Below are positions 9,802 through 18,079 of a DNA stretch of 64,000 nt, one piece after another. The notes under the pieces were generated by a model that saw nothing but the letters and a program-made list of their open reading frames with translations, made no database searches and had not been told where the DNA came from. The translations under genes were made by a program, and so were the position numbers. This stretch comes from an uncultured Alistipes sp. (lineage in GTDB: Bacteria > Bacteroidota > Bacteroidia > Bacteroidales > Rikenellaceae): assembly GCA_900770635.1 (NCBI GenBank), contig CAAGLB010000163.1, forward strand, positions 62,001-126,000, written 5' to 3'. The first letter of the stretch is position 1; each line of letters begins with the position of its first letter.

Positions 9802-10662
9802 TTATTTAATTAGAATGTAACGCTCGGGATCTACTGCTGTGCCATTGCGCCATAGCTCAAACTCGAGCTCCATGACCTTGTCATCATTCTCGGCAAGACG
9901 GCCAATGACGCTACCACTCTTCACCGTTTGTCCTTTGCGCACGAGAATCTCGCCAAGCTGTGTGTAGATCGATGTGTAGCCCTCGCCATGCTGAATGATT
10001 ATTGTGGCGTAGCCTGCGCTACTCTGCATGACACCCACAACAGTGCCATTCTCGATGGCCACCACCGAGCGGTCGGAGTCGATGCCCATGATCGATATTG
10101 CGTAGCTCGAGTTGCGAGCGTCGAACTTACGTGTTATAGCACCCTGCATAGGTGCGCTAAACATTGCTGCTACGGGGTTAGCCTCTCGGGTGTTGCGTAG
10201 CGAGTATTCGCCATCTTCACGCTCGAGGATGCTGCGCAACAACGAGTCGGCACGTGTGGGCAGTGTCATCGTCGTTTCTTGCTTGATGCTGTCGGTCATC
10301 ACTGTTGAGTGGAGCGTAGGCGTGCTTCCGTTGATAATCTTGGTTACTGCGTCGTTATACTCAATCATACGTCCCATGAGGCGCTCCATTGAGTCCACAC
10401 GCATGATGTTGTTCACGAGGTTGTCGTGCATGCGCTCGGAGCGAGTTTTGTAGCCTGGGAACACCTCGAGGATAGGGGTGTAGGCCATGAGTATCATCAG
10501 CAGGGTGATGACTATTATGAGTAGCGCTACGATGCCGCTGATGAGTCCAATAGGTGTTATATTTACTTTCCAATGGAGCTCGTCGCTTGTGCGGTCACGC
10601 ATCGAAAGTTGTCGTTTGTCGCTAAGATGCGACCATAGACGTTGAAAAAAGTTTTCCTCCAT
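9802..10662 (-). CDS. LytM/M23-fold protein, probably without peptidase activity
   Basis: This 286-residue protein has a cytoplasmic N terminus of about 35 residues, one membrane helix (about 36-62), a coiled region, and a C-terminal LytM/M23 fold (about 155-286, with GQTVKSGSVIGRLAEN and ELEFELWRNGTAVDPERYI). The active-site residues of the family are not visible: where a catalytic peptidase has Tyr-x-His-Leu this protein has YTQLG, and the first zinc His-x3-Asp region reads SYAISIMGID. It may therefore act as a scaffold or activator of cell-wall hydrolases, as EnvC and NlpD do; this role is inferred. It is the first gene of the dxr-rseP-radA operon. Confidence 0.85.
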   Translation of the reverse strand: MEENFFQRLWSHLSDKRQLSMRDRTSDELHWKVNITPIGLISGIVALLIIVITLLMILMAYTPILEVFPGYKTRSERMHDNLVNNIMRVDSMERLMGRMIEYNDAVTKIINGSTPTLHSTVMTDSIKQETTMTLPTRADSLLRSILEREDGEYSLRNTREANPVAAMFSAPMQGAITRKFDARNSSYAISIMGIDSDRSVVAIENGTVVGVMQSSAGYATIIIQHGEGYTSIYTQLGEILVRKGQTVKSGSVIGRLAENDDKVMELEFELWRNGTAVDPERYILIK

Positions 10663-10690
10663 AGCTTATATATGTATATATATATTTGCG

Positions 10691-10698
10691 CAAAGATA
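10691..10698 (-). promoter_or_regulatory. -7 element for the LytM-dxr-rseP-radA operon
   Basis: On the minus strand TATCTTTG lies 29 nt upstream of the ATG at 10662. A matching -33 TTG is not obvious. It is about 20 nt from the divergent promoter at 10718-10747. Confidence 0.55.
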
Positions 10699-10717
10699 AC
10701 GAAAATGGCGTGATACT

Positions 10718-10747
10718 TTGTATTTTGTCCGAACTTTTTTACCTTTG
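10718..10747 (+). promoter_or_regulatory. Promoter of the nucleotidyltransferase gene
   Basis: TTG at 10718-10720, a 19-nt gap and TACCTTTG at 10740-10747 make a near-ideal Bacteroidetes promoter. The start codon follows 34 nt later at 10782. Confidence 0.8.
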
Positions 10748-10781
10748 TGCTACGAAATTATCTAAAATAACAATAATTATT

Positions 10782-11690
10782 ATGGTTAAACCTACACTTT
10801 TGGTCTTGGCGGCGGGCATGGGCTCACGCTACGGATCACTCAAACAGATGGATGGCGTAGGCCCTAATGGCGAGGCCATCATCGACTACTCGGTATATGA
10901 CGCTATCCGTGCTGGCTTTGGCAAGGTGGTATTTGTCATCCGCCACTCTTTTGCTCAGGATTTCTGCGAGGTGTTCAATGCCGAGCGCTTCGGCAATAAG
11001 ATCGAGGTAGAGTATGTCTATCAGGAGCTCGATAAGCTCCCCGAGGGCTTTACACTTCCTGAGGGCCGTGAGAAGCCTTGGGGCACTAACCATGCTGTGA
11101 TGATGGCAGCCGAGGCTATCGACACCCCATTTGCTGTCATCAATGCCGATGACTTCTATGGCCGTGATGCTTACGCAGTTATCGGCGACTATCTCTCAAC
11201 GCTCGGCACTTCGGAGGGCAAATATTGCATGGTGGGCTACGAGGTATGTAAGACCTTGTCGGAGAACGGTACAGTGTCACGTGGCGTATGCACCGTTGAT
11301 GCCGATAATAATCTTCGTGGCATGGTTGAGCGCACGAAGATCGAGCGTGTAAATGGCACTATCGTCTTCCACGACCTCGGCACCGACGAGCCATTGGCCG
11401 AGAATACCCCTGTGTCGATGAATCTCTTTGGCTTCACACCCGACTATTTCCGCTACTCTGTGGAGTATTTCAAGGAGTTTCTTAGCGAGAACATCGCTAA
11501 TCTTCGCTCCGAGTTCTACATTCCGCTTATGGTCAACAAGCTTATCTCTGAGGGCACAGCATCTATGCGTGTGTTGTCAACCACAGCTAACTGGTTTGGT
11601 GTGACATACAAGGAGGACAAGCCACAGCTCATGCAGAAGATCGAAGAGCTAATAGCCGAGGGTGTATATCCACGCAACCTCTGGCAGTAA
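10782..11690 (+). CDS. Sugar-nucleotide-type nucleotidyltransferase
   Basis: This 302-residue protein has a nucleotidyltransferase Rossmann fold with the signature LVLAAGMGSRYG-x-LKQ at about 7-21, where the glycine/arginine loop binds the NTP phosphates and the lysine contacts the sugar phosphate. The Asp motif VINADDFYG, typical for metal binding, is near residue 125. The family transfers NMP from NTP to a sugar or alcohol phosphate (GlmU/RmlA-like); the substrate cannot be told from the sequence. The ATG at 10782 fits the motif and promoter; an upstream in-frame start would put the promoter inside the gene. It is monocistronic and is followed by structured repeat copy A. Confidence 0.88.
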   Translation: MVKPTLLVLAAGMGSRYGSLKQMDGVGPNGEAIIDYSVYDAIRAGFGKVVFVIRHSFAQDFCEVFNAERFGNKIEVEYVYQELDKLPEGFTLPEGREKPWGTNHAVMMAAEAIDTPFAVINADDFYGRDAYAVIGDYLSTLGTSEGKYCMVGYEVCKTLSENGTVSRGVCTVDADNNLRGMVERTKIERVNGTIVFHDLGTDEPLAENTPVSMNLFGFTPDYFRYSVEYFKEFLSENIANLRSEFYIPLMVNKLISEGTASMRVLSTTANWFGVTYKEDKPQLMQKIEELIAEGVYPRNLWQ

Positions 11691-11800
11691 TTTTTGATGA
11701 TAAGGCAGCATCTACTGCCGCTACCAAAAATAAGTGCGAATGAGCAGTACGTTTAAGTACAGCCCATCCGCACTTTTTTTGCCGAGCGTTGTATCTCGCT
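11688..11800 (+). repeat. Structured intergenic repeat, copy A
   Basis: This is the first of three related elements (see 36144-36272 and 39726-39854). It begins at the TAA stop codon and shares the pattern TAATTT, GATAAGG, CATCTACTGCCGCTA, a central hairpin capped by GTAC...GTAC, then CCGAGCGTTGTATCT. The central stem pairs 11733-11738 with 11769-11774 and is followed by seven Ts, so this copy could also terminate transcription. The outer 3' arm present in copies B and C appears lost. Confidence 0.8.
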
Positions 11801-11820
11801 TTGTTGGATTGTGATTAATG

Positions 11821-11896
11821 AATTTAGGGAGTTTAGTGAATTAAGAGATTATTTTAAACTCGCAAATCTCTTTAATTTCCTTAAACTCCCTAAACT
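11821..11896. terminator. Long imperfect inverted repeat between convergent genes
   Basis: The arms 11821-11850 and 11865-11896 are nearly complementary (AGGGAGTTTA against TAAACTCCCT, plus AAGAGATT against AATCTCTT), with a 14-nt AT-rich loop. It lies between the convergent nucleotidyltransferase and cydB genes and probably acts as a bidirectional terminator. Confidence 0.6.
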
Positions 11897-11914
11897 CTTT
11901 AAACCCACTCCTCA

Positions 11915-13057
11915 CTAATACTTGTCCGACTTGTCGAGTTCCTCCGCAGTGATCGACTTCTTGTCCATCTGTCGCCAGAAGTAGGCGATGTAGGCTACCA
12001 CAAACGGAATGATGAGCGACACTGTGGCCATAGTTCTGAGCGTAAACTCGCTCGACGAGCTATTGGCTATTGTCAGCGACGACTGCAAATCGGCAGTTGA
12101 TGGGTAGTAGGCTGTGCCATTATATCCCGCCAACATGAAGAGTGCCATGACAGCCAACACCGTGCCAGGAGCTGCCAACCAAATACCACGCTTAAAGCCC
12201 TTCTTAAATATCGTAGCTGCAACGCCCGAAACGAGTAGCACAGCACCCATCAAGAGCATAACAAGCACATTAGGCATAGCCATGAGGTTGTGCAGATATT
12301 TATACTTCTCCATGCCGACAACGCCCTCAGCATCAACCGAGAAGCCCTCCATTGTAAGCAGATGGCACATAACTAATAGGAAGAATAGAAGGAATGCACC
12401 GAAGCTGCGCACGAGCCACTTGCGAAGGTTCGAGTTAAGGGCCTCATGCTCGATGTTGTTAATCATGTAGAGCGCACCGAGCGATACGGCCAAGAACAAA
12501 ACCATAAGGCCAAACTCCACATTGAATGGGTTGGCCACAGCCTCGAGGCCGTGCCATGCGTTTGCCCAGCGGCTGATTGTTGGTGCAGCTATGTCGCCCA
12601 CAGCAGCCTTATCCACAACAAACTGCGAGCCTGTGAAGAATGTGCCCACAGCAGTGCCTATGAGCAGCGGTGCTAAGCAGCCGTTGAGCACAAGAAACCA
12701 GCGAAAAGCGTTCTTGCCAAGGATGTTACCCGCCTTGCCCTGAAACTCGTAGGACACAGCTTGGAACACGAAGGTTACGAGGATAAGAATCCACACCCAG
12801 TATGCGCCACCAAAGCTGGTGCTATAAAAGAGTGGAAACGAGGCGAAGAATGCGCCACCAAAGGTAACGAGCGTAGTAAACGTAAGCTCCCACTTGCGTC
12901 CCGTAGAGTTGATGATAAGTTCACGCTCACGCTCATCCTTACCCGCCAAGAAGATGAGGGCATTGCCACCCTGAACAAACATCAAGAATACGAGCAAGCC
13001 TCCGAGTAGGGCGATTATAAACCACCAATATTGTTGTAGAAATGCGTATGTAATCAT
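11915..13057 (-). CDS. cydB: Cytochrome bd quinol oxidase subunit II
   Basis: This 380-residue multi-pass inner-membrane protein is the structural partner of CydA in the bd-type oxidase, which reduces oxygen to water with quinol and tolerates micro-oxic conditions. Hydrophobic helices are spread along the chain, starting with YWWFIIALLGGLLVFLMFVQGG near 10-31 and including the conserved WVWILILVTFVFQAVSYEF region. It lies 26 nt downstream of cydA in the DUF4492-cydA-cydB operon. In this order an otherwise anaerobic bacterium would use it for oxygen scavenging or fumarate-independent respiration. Confidence 0.94.
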   Translation of the reverse strand: MITYAFLQQYWWFIIALLGGLLVFLMFVQGGNALIFLAGKDERERELIINSTGRKWELTFTTLVTFGGAFFASFPLFYSTSFGGAYWVWILILVTFVFQAVSYEFQGKAGNILGKNAFRWFLVLNGCLAPLLIGTAVGTFFTGSQFVVDKAAVGDIAAPTISRWANAWHGLEAVANPFNVEFGLMVLFLAVSLGALYMINNIEHEALNSNLRKWLVRSFGAFLLFFLLVMCHLLTMEGFSVDAEGVVGMEKYKYLHNLMAMPNVLVMLLMGAVLLVSGVAATIFKKGFKRGIWLAAPGTVLAVMALFMLAGYNGTAYYPSTADLQSSLTIANSSSSEFTLRTMATVSLIIPFVVAYIAYFWRQMDKKSITAEELDKSDKY

Positions 13058-13083
13058 AACTTATGTCGTTTTATGTGTTATTA

Positions 13084-14565
13084 CTATTCTACCTTTGGGC
13101 CCTCCTTTATGGCCTTGAGCAATATGCGGCACTCGATGGCAAGGAAGAGAGTGAAGATGGCAACGAATATAAAGAATGTTGTCTTTACGGCCGACACACT
13201 TACGCTCGACACAGCCGACTTTACTGGAAGCAAGCCCTCGATAACCCAAGGCTGGCGACCTACCTCAGCAACAATCCATCCTGCCTGACCAGCAAGGTAG
13301 ACAAGAGGAATAGAGAACAGAGCCACCCACATCAGCCAACGCATCTTCTCGAGGCGCTTTGTGCGCTCGGCCCAGAGAATAACGCACATGAGAAGAAGCA
13401 GGGCGCTACCCAAGCCTACCATTACTCTGAAAGCCCAATATACGAGGGGCACAGGGGGCACAAGCTCATCACGTGAGTCGATATATCCGTAGCCGAAGTA
13501 GTCGATGTTCTCGTCGAGTGTCTGGCGTGCTACGGCTGCCTCCTCGGGGTTGCTATCCTTTAACTCACGATACTCAGTAAATGCTTTGAGAGCTATCTTG
13601 CCTCGCTCGATCTTCTCCTCGGCAGAGAGATATGTTGTGCCATCAGGTGTGGTGTAACCATCCAAGATGTTGTTTATGCCTGGCACATAGCCGTCGATGT
13701 CGTGTGTGGCAAGGATTGATAGCATGCCGGGAATCTCGATGCCTGGGACTATCGAGAATGGAGCACACTCGCCACCATCTTCGAGGCCTTCGGCCGCTGC
13801 GAGCTTCATAGGCTGATACTTAGCCACATGGATGCCCGAGCTGTCGCCGCTAAACATTACGGCAAACGTGCCGAGGATACCCACCAACGCAGCCACACGT
13901 ATGCTTGATAGTGCAAACTTACGCTCACGGCCTTTAAGCAGATACCAGCAGCTGATGCCGATGACGAATATTGCACCTGTCATCCAGCCGCTAAACCACG
14001 AGTGGAAGAACTTAGATACAGCCACAGGGTTGAGCACCACAGCCCATAAGTCAACCATCTCGTGACGCACGGTGTCGGGGTTAAACTCCATGCCCACAGG
14101 GTGTTGCATCCAGCTGTTGGCAACCAAAATCCATATTGCCGAGATTGCTGCGCCAAGGGCAACAAACCATGTCGAGGCGAGGTGGAATCCCTTGCCCACC
14201 TTCTGCCAACCGAAGAACATCACGGCAAAGAATGTCGCCTCCATAAAGAATGCGAAGATGCCCTCGATGGCCAGCGGAGCACCAAATATGTCGCCCACAA
14301 ACCACGAGTAGTTGCTAAAGTTGGTGCCAAACTCAAACTCGAGGATGATGCCTGTGGCGATGCCCACTGCGAAGTTTATGGCAAAGAGCTTCATCCAAAA
14401 CTTGGTTGTGCGCTTCCAAAACTCGTCGCCCTTGACAACATAGATTGTCTCCATCACAGCCATGATTACTGCCAAGCCGAGTGTTAGTGGCACGAAAATC
14501 CAGTGATAGCCAGCCGTAAGTGCAAATTGCAATCTCGACCAATTGACTAATGCGGTTTCGATCAT
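13084..14565 (-). CDS. cydA: Cytochrome bd quinol oxidase subunit I
   Basis: This 493-residue membrane subunit carries hemes b558, b595 and d. His21 in the motif TAGYHWIF corresponds to the heme ligand near residue 19 of E. coli CydA. The acidic GRW/Glu helices (FEFGTNFSNYSWFVGD, then APLAIEGIFAFFMEATFF) are conserved, and the sequence NSWMQHPVG is diagnostic. It is somewhat shorter than E. coli CydA (522), consistent with a short Q-loop form. The gene follows a DUF4492 gene by 12 nt and precedes cydB. Confidence 0.95.
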   Translation of the reverse strand: MIETALVNWSRLQFALTAGYHWIFVPLTLGLAVIMAVMETIYVVKGDEFWKRTTKFWMKLFAINFAVGIATGIILEFEFGTNFSNYSWFVGDIFGAPLAIEGIFAFFMEATFFAVMFFGWQKVGKGFHLASTWFVALGAAISAIWILVANSWMQHPVGMEFNPDTVRHEMVDLWAVVLNPVAVSKFFHSWFSGWMTGAIFVIGISCWYLLKGRERKFALSSIRVAALVGILGTFAVMFSGDSSGIHVAKYQPMKLAAAEGLEDGGECAPFSIVPGIEIPGMLSILATHDIDGYVPGINNILDGYTTPDGTTYLSAEEKIERGKIALKAFTEYRELKDSNPEEAAVARQTLDENIDYFGYGYIDSRDELVPPVPLVYWAFRVMVGLGSALLLLMCVILWAERTKRLEKMRWLMWVALFSIPLVYLAGQAGWIVAEVGRQPWVIEGLLPVKSAVSSVSVSAVKTTFFIFVAIFTLFLAIECRILLKAIKEGPKVE

Positions 14566-14577
14566 AGTAGAAATGTT

Positions 14578-14787
14578 TTATTCGTTTATAATTAATTGAT
14601 TACCTACATATTCTATGCGCTCCTCCTCGCTCTTGTCAGCCAATATGGGCTTGAAGAAGAAGGCTCGGAGTATCACAAATAGTACGATGACTTTGAGGAG
14701 TATGAGCCACCATAGGGTGCGTCCCCAAGTCATGTTGCGGAATCCATCGACGTAAAAATTCCAAATCGATAATATTGCATTTTTCAT
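14578..14787 (-). CDS. DUF4492 small membrane protein, cytochrome bd-associated
   Basis: This 69-residue protein has one membrane helix (about 25-47, WWLILLKVIVLFVILRAFFF) after a short aromatic N terminus (IWNFYVDGFRNMTWG). It matches DUF4492, a family commonly found immediately upstream of cydA in Bacteroidetes. By analogy with the small CydX subunit it may help assemble or stabilise the oxidase; that role is inferred from location and size. It is the first gene of the operon, 12 nt before cydA. Confidence 0.85.
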   Translation of the reverse strand: MKNAILSIWNFYVDGFRNMTWGRTLWWLILLKVIVLFVILRAFFFKPILADKSEEERIEYVGNQLIINE

Positions 14788-14838
14788 CTCGTTTTCTCTG
14801 TTTTTGTATTGTAAAAATACACATATTATTCACAAAAA

Positions 14839-14870
14839 CAAATTTATTTCTATATAAATTTTCGGCTCAA
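14839..14870 (-). promoter_or_regulatory. Promoter of the DUF4492-cydAB operon
   Basis: On the minus strand TTG (14870-14868), a 21-nt gap and TAAATTTG (14846-14839) fit the Bacteroidetes consensus, about 50 nt upstream of the ATG at 14787. Confidence 0.6.
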
Positions 14871-14993
14871 TATTTGTGTAAAACGATTTTACGAGGCGCA
14901 ATCACCTGTGTATTAGCGAGTTGGTGTGTTATGAAGATTCTGGCTATTTTGTTAATATTTTTGATGAATAACTGCTGATTGGCTGTGGCGTGC

Positions 14994-15031
14994 AACAAAA
15001 AAGCTGTCTAACCTCTGTGGTTAAACAGCTT
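14994..15031 (-). terminator. Intrinsic terminator of the 168-residue secreted protein gene
   Basis: The arms 15001-15013 and 15019-15031 form a 12-bp stem with one mismatch. On the minus strand it is followed directly by a run of Ts (15000-14994), 55 nt after the stop at 15086. Confidence 0.85.
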
Positions 15032-15085
15032 CTTACTTAGCTTATGCCATGAGCCTCGGTGGCTCATTGTCCCTATGCGGATGAG

Positions 15086-15592
15086 TTAGTATTTGATAGT
15101 ATAGTTGTCGTCGACTACTACGTTGGCAATTATTGTGTTACCCTGAATGTAAGCCTCCTCGCCCTTGATGCATAGTAGGAATAGGCCGAATGGGAAGGCT
15201 ACGATGCCACCACCGATGCCGAGGCCTACGGCCAGCGCTTCACGATCTTTACCAACTGTCTCCAAGCCACCCATAAGGTATATTGTCTGGCCATCAACCG
15301 CTGTTGTTGTCAGACAGTCAACCTTAACATATCCTGGCTTGCCCAAGCCCTTGCGGTGCTGAGTATTGGTGTTAATAACCACGTTGGTGCCACGACGGAT
15401 AAGTATGTTGCCCTGCTCGTCCATCACGTTGGCATCAACGATGGCTGTTGGCGCTGTGCGCATTCTATTCTCGCTGTCGACAGATGTCATAAGGCGAACG
15501 GCTATGCGTTGGCCACTTATTAGGTTGAAGTTCTGGGCTGATGCTGCGCCGATGCTAAGTAGCGCAAATAGTAGTGTGATAAATGATCTCAT
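15086..15592 (-). CDS. Small secreted protein of unknown function
   Basis: This encodes 168 residues from the ATG at 15592, which opens a signal peptide (MRSFITLLFALLSIGAASAQ). An upstream in-frame start would overlap the promoter. The mature part contains beta-rich segments (SGQRIAVRLMTSVDSENRM, IVDANVMDEQGNILIRRG) and a glycine-rich hydrophobic stretch near 125-145 (LAVGLGIGGGIVAFPFGLFLL), which could be a membrane segment. The pattern of a value-holding beta domain followed by a glycine-rich hydrophobic segment suggests an envelope protein, but no family is recognised with confidence. Confidence 0.7.
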   Translation of the reverse strand: MRSFITLLFALLSIGAASAQNFNLISGQRIAVRLMTSVDSENRMRTAPTAIVDANVMDEQGNILIRRGTNVVINTNTQHRKGLGKPGYVKVDCLTTTAVDGQTIYLMGGLETVGKDREALAVGLGIGGGIVAFPFGLFLLCIKGEEAYIQGNTIIANVVVDDNYTIKY

Positions 15593-15628
15593 AATGTTAT
15601 GTTTTTTTGTTAGTAATTTTCCGTGTTG

Positions 15629-15636
15629 CAAAGATA
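15629..15636 (-). promoter_or_regulatory. -7 element upstream of the 168-residue secreted protein
   Basis: TATCTTTG on the minus strand, 36 nt before the ATG at 15592. The leader ends in an A-rich stretch (ACAAAAAAACATAACAT) that is nearly identical to the leader of the neighbouring gene starting at 16142. Confidence 0.55.
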
Positions 15637-15746
15637 TAACATTTGCCCTTCCTGTAAAATTTTTAGGGATAATTTATTCGTGCTCGCTGTTTTATTCCAC
15701 TTCGTTTATCTATATGACGAAAAAGTTTCGGATTTCTGACATCTGT

Positions 15747-16142
15747 TTAATGATTTTTATACATACTTCTTGTGCAGAAGCCCTCGGTAATCTCGTCGTC
15801 GGATGTTACCATCTTTGAAAGTATCAGCGAATGTTTCGACTCGATCTTTGTTTCGTCAAACATTGTTTTTGATCTCTGCGTGTCGTAGGCCGCTTCTAGC
15901 TCCCAGCCTCGCTTTGCCATGTAGTTCAGAGCCTGTATCATCGTGTCGAAATATATCCCCTTGCCGTTGTCATCGACCAGCCAGTTGCGATGCCTGTCCT
16001 CTTGGCCATAGTCGATGTAGAGATAGCCGATGATGTTGGTGGTTGATGTTCCCCACACCTCGCAATATACCTTGTGTGGCTGCTCGGCCATTGCTGCGAG
16101 GGATAGAACCATTGCAAAAATAAGTGTTGTAAGCTTTTTCAT
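15747..16142 (-). CDS. Small secreted protein of unknown function
   Basis: This 131-residue protein has a signal peptide (MKKLTTLIFAMVLSLAAMA, cleavage near residue 19). The mature part (KVYCEVWGTSTTNIIGYLYIDYG, then DTMIQALNYMAKRGWELEAAY) resembles small Bacteroidales envelope proteins in which an aromatic MAKRGWE-type helix is conserved; no function is established. It has its own promoter and is not obviously cotranscribed with the gene at 15592. Confidence 0.75.
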   Translation of the reverse strand: MKKLTTLIFAMVLSLAAMAEQPHKVYCEVWGTSTTNIIGYLYIDYGQEDRHRNWLVDDNGKGIYFDTMIQALNYMAKRGWELEAAYDTQRSKTMFDETKIESKHSLILSKMVTSDDEITEGFCTRSMYKNH

Positions 16143-16170
16143 AGTGTTATGTTTTTTTGTTTGCTTATTA

Positions 16171-16178
16171 CAAAGTTA
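16171..16178 (-). promoter_or_regulatory. -7 element upstream of the 131-residue secreted protein
   Basis: TAACTTTG on the minus strand, 28 nt before the ATG at 16142. No clear -33 TTG at the standard distance. Confidence 0.5.
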
Positions 16179-16262
16179 ATGACGACAAACACTATAAAAA
16201 TCTGACATTGTGGTCAAAAGACCAAAACCCTCGGTGAAACGCCATTTTTGCGGGGTGAACAC

Positions 16263-16305
16263 AAAAACGAAAGAAGGCCAACCCTTGAAAATGGTCAGCC
16301 TCCTT
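16263..16305 (-). terminator. Terminator of the pyrimidine operon
   Basis: On the minus strand a 13-bp stem with wobble pairs (16305-16293 with 16283-16271) is followed by a T-rich tract ending at 16263, 20 nt after the pyrB stop codon. Confidence 0.8.
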
Positions 16306-16325
16306 ACTTAGATAGGTATGTTCTA

Positions 16326-17393
16326 TTATTTTGCCTCCGACTCGCAATATACGCAACGCACGATGCCGTCAACCTGGTCGAAGCGGGGACGCACGGGCTC
16401 GAGGTTCGAGATGCACAGCGGATTTGGACACTTGTGACCTGTGGCAAAACCTCCATGATCGAATGTGCGCTCAGGATTGTTCTGCCATTCGAGAAGTTTG
16501 AGGATGAGTGCCATGCGCACGAACTTGCCATTCTCCACCTGGCGGAAGTAGGCAGCACGTGGATCGGCATCTACGTCGATAGCAATCTCGTTGACACGTG
16601 GTAGTGGGTGTAACACTGCCATCTGCTCCTTTGCTCCACGCATCTTGGCAGCGTCCAGCACGAAGCAGTCCTTAACACGCTCATACTCATCGAGGTCGGT
16701 AAAGCGCTCCTGCTGCACACGCGTCATGTACAACACGTCGCACTCGCCAATGACGCTCTCTATGTTGTCGACCTCACGGTAAGGTATGCCGTAGCGGTCG
16801 CACACGTCGTGCTTGATGTAGTCGGGGAGTGCCAACTCGGGAGGTGCTATAAGTATGAACTTAGTGTTCTCGTAACGTGACATAGCCTTGATTAGCGAGT
16901 GTACGGTGCGGCCATACTTAAGGTCGCCAACAAGACCGATAGTCAGGTTGTTGAGTGTGCCAAGCTCACGCTTGATGGTCAACAGGTCGGTCATCGTCTG
17001 CGTAGGGTGGCTATGCGAGCCATCACCAGCGTTGATGATAGGTGTGCGTGATACCTCGGTAGCGGCCAATGGTGCTCCCTCCACCTTATGACGCATTGCA
17101 ATGATGTCGGCAAAGCAGTTGATAACCCTAACGGTGTCCTGCACGGTTTCGCCCTTAGATACCGACGACGACTTAGCATCGGCAAAGCCAAGGACGTTGC
17201 CACCAAGCTCCATCATGGCTGCTGTGAAGCTTAGGCGTGTGCGTGTGCTGGGCTCATAAAAGAGTGTTGCCAGCTTCTTGCCACGACATACGTTGCTATA
17301 CTTCTCGCGGTTAGCAATAATATCCTCGGCTACGGCGATAATCTCGGCAATCTCCTCAATGGAGAGGTCAGTAGGGTCAATCAGGTGCTTCAT
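16326..17393 (-). CDS. pyrB: Aspartate carbamoyltransferase fused to a PyrI-type zinc domain
   Basis: This 355-residue enzyme condenses carbamoyl phosphate with aspartate, step two of UMP synthesis. Residues 1-303 form the catalytic chain, with the carbamoyl-phosphate loop STRTR at 49-53, HSHPTQ near 127-132 and HPLPR at 262-266. The last 35 residues match the zinc-binding C terminus of the regulatory chain PyrI: C322-x4-C327 and C347-x2-C350, within [13 protein letters not shown] and VRCVYCESE (E. coli PyrI uses C109, C114, C138, C141). The nucleotide-binding allosteric domain of PyrI is absent, and no pyrI gene lies nearby. The enzyme may thus keep the zinc-domain contact surface but lack CTP/ATP control. 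Last gene of the operon. Confidence 0.93.
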   Translation of the reverse strand: MKHLIDPTDLSIEEIAEIIAVAEDIIANREKYSNVCRGKKLATLFYEPSTRTRLSFTAAMMELGGNVLGFADAKSSSVSKGETVQDTVRVINCFADIIAMRHKVEGAPLAATEVSRTPIINAGDGSHSHPTQTMTDLLTIKRELGTLNNLTIGLVGDLKYGRTVHSLIKAMSRYENTKFILIAPPELALPDYIKHDVCDRYGIPYREVDNIESVIGECDVLYMTRVQQERFTDLDEYERVKDCFVLDAAKMRGAKEQMAVLHPLPRVNEIAIDVDADPRAAYFRQVENGKFVRMALILKLLEWQNNPERTFDHGGFATGHKCPNPLCISNLEPVRPRFDQVDGIVRCVYCESEAK

Positions 17394-17417
17394 ACCAAAT
17401 ATCTTTTTACATGTTTA

Positions 17418-18047
17418 TTACTTAATCCAGCTCTCGTCAGATGGGTTGTTGCGGAACTTAAGGATGCGCTCCTTGTCCTCTGGCTTGATGTAACCCTCCT
17501 CAGCAGCTACCTCAACAAGTGCGTCGAGGTTAGAGAGTGAGTAGTTCTGTGCGTTTGCAGCAGCCAAACGATCCAAGCCCTTCTGCATGCCGTATGTGAA
17601 GATGCTCACGATACCGAGAACATCAGCACCAGCGTTGCGCAAAGCCTCAACAACCTCGATGCAGCTACCGCCAGTAGAGATCAAGTCCTCAACAACAACT
17701 ACCTTCTGGCCAGCCTCCAACTTACCCTCAATCTGGTTGCCACGGCCGTGATCCTTAGAGCCTGAGCGCACGTAGCCCATAGGCAAGTTAAGGATTGTAG
17801 CAGTGATTGCTGCGTGAGCGATACCTGCTGTCGATGTACCCATCAACACCTCTACCTCTGGGTAGTGCTTGCGGATAAGCTCTGCAAGGCCCTCCTCCAC
17901 GTGGTTGCGCACCTCGGGAGCTGTGAGTGTTAGACGGTTGTCGCAGTAGATAGGGCTCTTAATGCCGCTTGCCCATGTGAAAGGCTGCTCAGGACGCAAA
18001 AATACTGCACCAATAGACAAAAGGTCTTTAGCTATCTTCTTCTCCAT
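17418..18047 (-). CDS. pyrE: Orotate phosphoribosyltransferase
   Basis: This 209-residue enzyme joins orotate to PRPP to give OMP. The PRPP-binding signature [13 protein letters not shown] is at about 115-127. The N-terminal hood ([14 protein letters not shown]) supplies the orotate-contact residues. Length is typical of bacterial PyrE. The gene lies 32 nt behind pyrF and 24 nt before pyrB in the operon. Confidence 0.96.
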   Translation of the reverse strand: MEKKIAKDLLSIGAVFLRPEQPFTWASGIKSPIYCDNRLTLTAPEVRNHVEEGLAELIRKHYPEVEVLMGTSTAGIAHAAITATILNLPMGYVRSGSKDHGRGNQIEGKLEAGQKVVVVEDLISTGGSCIEVVEALRNAGADVLGIVSIFTYGMQKGLDRLAAANAQNYSLSNLDALVEVAAEEGYIKPEDKERILKFRNNPSDESWIK

Positions 18048-18079
18048 AATATCTTAGTTTTTAAATGTTTATAATCAAA

